DNA of 8,429 nt from an uncultured Hyphomicrobiales bacterium. Its GTDB lineage: Bacteria > Pseudomonadota > Alphaproteobacteria > Rhizobiales > Beijerinckiaceae. Shown in pieces: positions 6,288 to 8,429 of this stretch. The stretch covers positions 1-8,429 of the forward strand of contig CAIXDD010000170.1 in the NCBI GenBank assembly GCA_903918155.1, read 5' to 3'. The notes below the pieces were generated by a model. That model had not been told where the DNA came from, ran no database searches, and worked only from the letters and a program-made list of their open reading frames with translations. Made by a program: the position numbers and the translations under genes. Numbering within the stretch: the first letter of the stretch is position 1; every line of letters begins with the position of its first letter.

Positions 6288-7186
6288 CAATCAAATCCCA
6301 GAAGGTCGAAAATATCGCGGTCCTTGAGCGGCTGACCGGAATATTCCTTGTCCGCCGTCCAGAGCGACGCGGCCAGGCGCATATATTCCGCCTGCACGCG
6401 CAGGATCTCCGGCGTTTCGTCCATTTCGAACAGCGTCGCCTTTTTCAGGCGCGAGCGGCGGATGTCGTCGAGATCGGGAATATGCGCGATGGTCTCAAGG
6501 CCGGCGACGGCGTTGAACTTGTCGATCTGGTCGGTGTCGCGGCTGCGGTTGGCGATGACGCCGCCCAGGCGCACGCGGTAATTCTTCGACTTGGCGGCGA
6601 TGGCCGCGACGATGCGGTTCATCGCGAAGATCGAGTCGAAATCATTCGCCGCCACGATCAGCGCGCGCTCGGCATGCTGGAGGGGAGCCGCGAAACCGCC
6701 GCACACCACGTCGCCCAGAACGTCGAAGATCACCACGTCGGTGTCGTCGAGCAGATGATGCTCCTTGAGCAGTTTCACCGTCTGGCCGACCACATAGCCG
6801 CCGCAGCCGGTGCCCGCCGGCGGGCCGCCCGCCTCCACGCACATCACGCCGTTATAGCCTTCGAAGACGAAGTCCTCCGTGCGCAATTCCTCGCTGTGGA
6901 AGTTCACCGATTCCAGAACGTCGATCACCGTCGGCATGAGCTTCTTGGTGAGCGTGAAGGTGGAATCATGCTTGGGGTCGCAGCCGATCTGGAGCACGCG
7001 CTTGCCCAGTTTCGAAAAGGCCACCGACAGATTCGACGATGTCGTGCTCTTGCCGATGCCGCCCTTGCCATAGACCGCGAACACGCGCGCATTGCCGATG
7101 CGCATGTTCGGATCCAGCTGGACCTGAACGCTGCCCTCGCCATCGCAACGGGTGACTTTTGCCGGATGTTTGGTCATCACGTTCAT
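6287..7186 (-). CDS. bchL: Light-independent protochlorophyllide reductase, iron-sulfur ATP-binding protein
   Basis: A 299-residue NifH-like Fe protein. As a homodimer with a shared [4Fe-4S] cluster, it donates ATP-driven electrons to BchN-BchB to reduce protochlorophyllide in the dark. The Walker A motif GKGGIGKST is at 40-48, IGCDPKHDST at 67-76, and the cluster ligand candidates are Cys128 (in AGTGCGGY) and Cys162 (in VLGDVVCGGF, the switch II region). The C-terminal FDLLGFD is typical. The frame extends to 7261 upstream, but the ATG at 7186 gives the family length and has a strong GAGGAG Shine-Dalgarno 6 bases upstream. bchN and bchB are not in the window but are expected beyond bchH. Confidence 0.97.
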   Translation of the reverse strand: MNVMTKHPAKVTRCDGEGSVQVQLDPNMRIGNARVFAVYGKGGIGKSTTSSNLSVAFSKLGKRVLQIGCDPKHDSTFTLTKKLMPTVIDVLESVNFHSEELRTEDFVFEGYNGVMCVEAGGPPAGTGCGGYVVGQTVKLLKEHHLLDDTDVVIFDVLGDVVCGGFAAPLQHAERALIVAANDFDSIFAMNRIVAAIAAKSKNYRVRLGGVIANRSRDTDQIDKFNAVAGLETIAHIPDLDDIRRSRLKKATLFEMDETPEILRVQAEYMRLAASLWTADKEYSGQPLKDRDIFDLLGFD

Positions 7187-7199
7187 GTTTTGCTCCTCA
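7187..7199 (-). promoter_or_regulatory. Ribosome binding site of bchL, containing the bchH stop codon
   Basis: The minus strand reads TGAGGAGCAAAAC, then the bchL ATG. TGA is the bchH stop, and GAGGAG starts at its second base, with a 6-base A-rich spacer. It decides the bchL start against the longer open frame and suggests coupled translation. Confidence 0.75.
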
Positions 7200-8429
7200 G
7201 GCCGCCAGCTCGACGCCGGCCCCGACGCCCTCGATACGATCTTCGATTTCTTCGCCCGCACGACGCAGCGCTTCGAGCGTCTCCTCGTCAGGCGACCAGT
7301 AATTGCGTTCCGTGGCTTCGATCAGCCGGCTTGCGAGCTTGGCCGCCGATGTGGGATTGAGCGCGGCGAGCCGCTCGCGCATCTCCGGATCGAGCATGTA
7401 GGTTTGCGCGATGCGGTCATAGACCCAGCCGTCCACGGCGCCCGTGGTGGCCGACCAGCCCATCGTATTGGTGACATGGGCCTCGATGGCGCGCACGCCC
7501 TCGTAACCATGCTTCAACATGCCCTCGTACCATTTGGGATTGAGCATGCGCGAGCGCGTCTCCAGCGCCACCTGTTCGTTCAGCGTGCGCACCACGCCGG
7601 CGCCGCGCGTCTGATCGCCGATATAGACGGCGGGACCGCGTCCGCCCGCGCGTTTGGCGAGCCGGCTCACGCCGCCCAGATTGTCGAAATATTGATCGAG
7701 CGTGGTCACGCCCAGCTCGACGGATTCGAGATTTTGATAGGCGACGTCGACCTGCGCCATCACCGCGTTCAGCAATTCGGGCTGGCGCGCGGAACGGCCC
7801 TGGCGGCCATAGGCGAAACATTTGCGGCGCGCGAACATTTCGGCGAGTTCGTCCTCGTCCTCCCACACGCCGTTCTCCACGGCGTGATTGAGATTGGCGC
7901 CATAGGCGCCGTCGGCGTTGGAGAAGACCCGCAGCGCCGCCGTCTCAAGGTCGCATCCCGTCTGCGCCGCATGGGCGAGCGCATGGGCGCGGATGAAATT
8001 CATCTCCGCCGGCTCGTCGGCGCTGGCGGCCAGGAAAGCGGCTTCCGCCAGCAGTTTCGTCTGCAGCGGCATGAGATCGCGGAAAATGCCCGAGAGCGTC
8101 GCCACCACGTCGATGCGCGGGCGCCCCAGCTCCTGCAGCGGCACAAGCTCGGCGCCCGCCAGCCGTCCATAGGCGTCGAAGCGCGCGCGCGCGCCGATCA
8201 GCGCGAGGGCTTGAGCGACCGGCACGCCCTGCGTCTTGAGATTGTCGGTGCCCCACATGACGAAGGCGATGGTGCGCGGCAGCGCGCCTTCGTCGGCCAT
8301 ATGGCGATCGAGCAGAAGCTGCGCGCCGCGCACGCCTTCCTTCATCGCGAAGGGGGTCGGCATGCGGAATGGATCGAAGCCGTGGAGATTGCGCCCGGTG
8401 GGCAGAATTTCAGGCGTGCGCAGCAGATC
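7197..8429 (-). CDS. bchH: Mg-protoporphyrin IX chelatase subunit H, C-terminal part (runs off the right end)
   Basis: The C-terminal 410 residues of a protein that is usually about 1,200-1,300 residues long; the frame is open from the stop at 7197 to the window end. BchH binds protoporphyrin IX and, with the AAA+ BchI/BchD motor, inserts Mg2+ using ATP, the first step after the haem branch. Diagnostic stretches are LPTGRNLHGFDPF (about residues 9-21 of the fragment), IAFVMWGTDNLKTQGVPVAQ, SGIFRDLMPLQ, a FSNADGAYGANLNHAVENG region and HVTNTMGWSATTGAVDGW, all typical of the CobN/BchH chelatase family. The family also contains cobaltochelatase CobN; the bchL/bchM context and the sequence favour BchH. 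There is no frameshift or internal stop. Confidence 0.96.
   Translation of the reverse strand, partial: DLLRTPEILPTGRNLHGFDPFRMPTPFAMKEGVRGAQLLLDRHMADEGALPRTIAFVMWGTDNLKTQGVPVAQALALIGARARFDAYGRLAGAELVPLQELGRPRIDVVATLSGIFRDLMPLQTKLLAEAAFLAASADEPAEMNFIRAHALAHAAQTGCDLETAALRVFSNADGAYGANLNHAVENGVWEDEDELAEMFARRKCFAYGRQGRSARQPELLNAVMAQVDVAYQNLESVELGVTTLDQYFDNLGGVSRLAKRAGGRGPAVYIGDQTRGAGVVRTLNEQVALETRSRMLNPKWYEGMLKHGYEGVRAIEAHVTNTMGWSATTGAVDGWVYDRIAQTYMLDPEMRERLAALNPTSAAKLASRLIEATERNYWSPDEETLEALRRAGEEIEDRIEGVGAGVELAA

Noticed and set aside
7187..7261. 25-codon upstream extension of bchL
   Set aside because: It overlaps the bchH 3' end out of frame, and the ATG at 7186 has a strong GAGGAG site and gives the normal BchL length.
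8176..8197. Alternating GC tract (also near 5977-5990), possible Z-DNA
   Set aside because: Both lie in coding sequence and are explained by Ala/Arg codons in GC-rich DNA.

Overview
The window is a stretch of an anoxygenic photosynthesis gene cluster. The organism is a purple bacterium, or an aerobic anoxygenic phototroph, most likely an alphaproteobacterium. The DNA is strongly GC-rich. The gene order (bchH-bchL-bchM-lhaA-puhA-puhB-puhC-orf-acsF-puhE-hemA) is the conserved 'bchFNBHLM-lhaA-puhABC' superoperon arm, extended with acsF, puhE and hemA as in many Rhizobiales-type phototrophs. I cannot place it to genus from the sequence alone.

Every supported gene lies on the minus strand, so transcription runs from high to low coordinates. 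Reading in that direction: the C-terminal 410 residues of bchH (Mg-chelatase large subunit; its start lies beyond base 8429); bchL (Fe protein of dark-operative protochlorophyllide reductase); bchM (Mg-protoporphyrin IX methyltransferase); lhaA (PucC/BCD-family transporter-like assembly factor); puhA (reaction-centre H subunit); puhB and puhC (photosynthetic complex assembly proteins); a 96-codon conserved gene that is a good candidate for the AcsF partner BciE; acsF (O2-dependent Mg-protoporphyrin monomethyl ester cyclase); puhE (assembly protein 2); and the first 18 codons of hemA (5-aminolevulinate synthase), which runs off the left end.

The genes cooperate in one process. HemA makes the first committed tetrapyrrole precursor. 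BchH inserts Mg, BchM methylates, AcsF (probably with BciE) closes ring E, and BchL feeds electrons to protochlorophyllide reduction. PuhA, with LhaA, PuhB, PuhC and PuhE, builds the reaction centre and LH1 that receive the pigment.

Packing is extreme. No gap between genes exceeds 15 bases. Most junctions are ATGA, GTGA or TGATG overlaps, and at two others the upstream stop codon is part of the next Shine-Dalgarno sequence. I found no intergenic space for a promoter or terminator, no RNA gene, no mobile element and no CRISPR array. The most interesting points are the bciE candidate fused by overlap to acsF, a 15-base repeated stop/SD/start junction in front of both acsF and hemA, and non-ATG starts on two assembly-factor genes. 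I see no unknown multi-gene system here; the cluster is largely well characterised.
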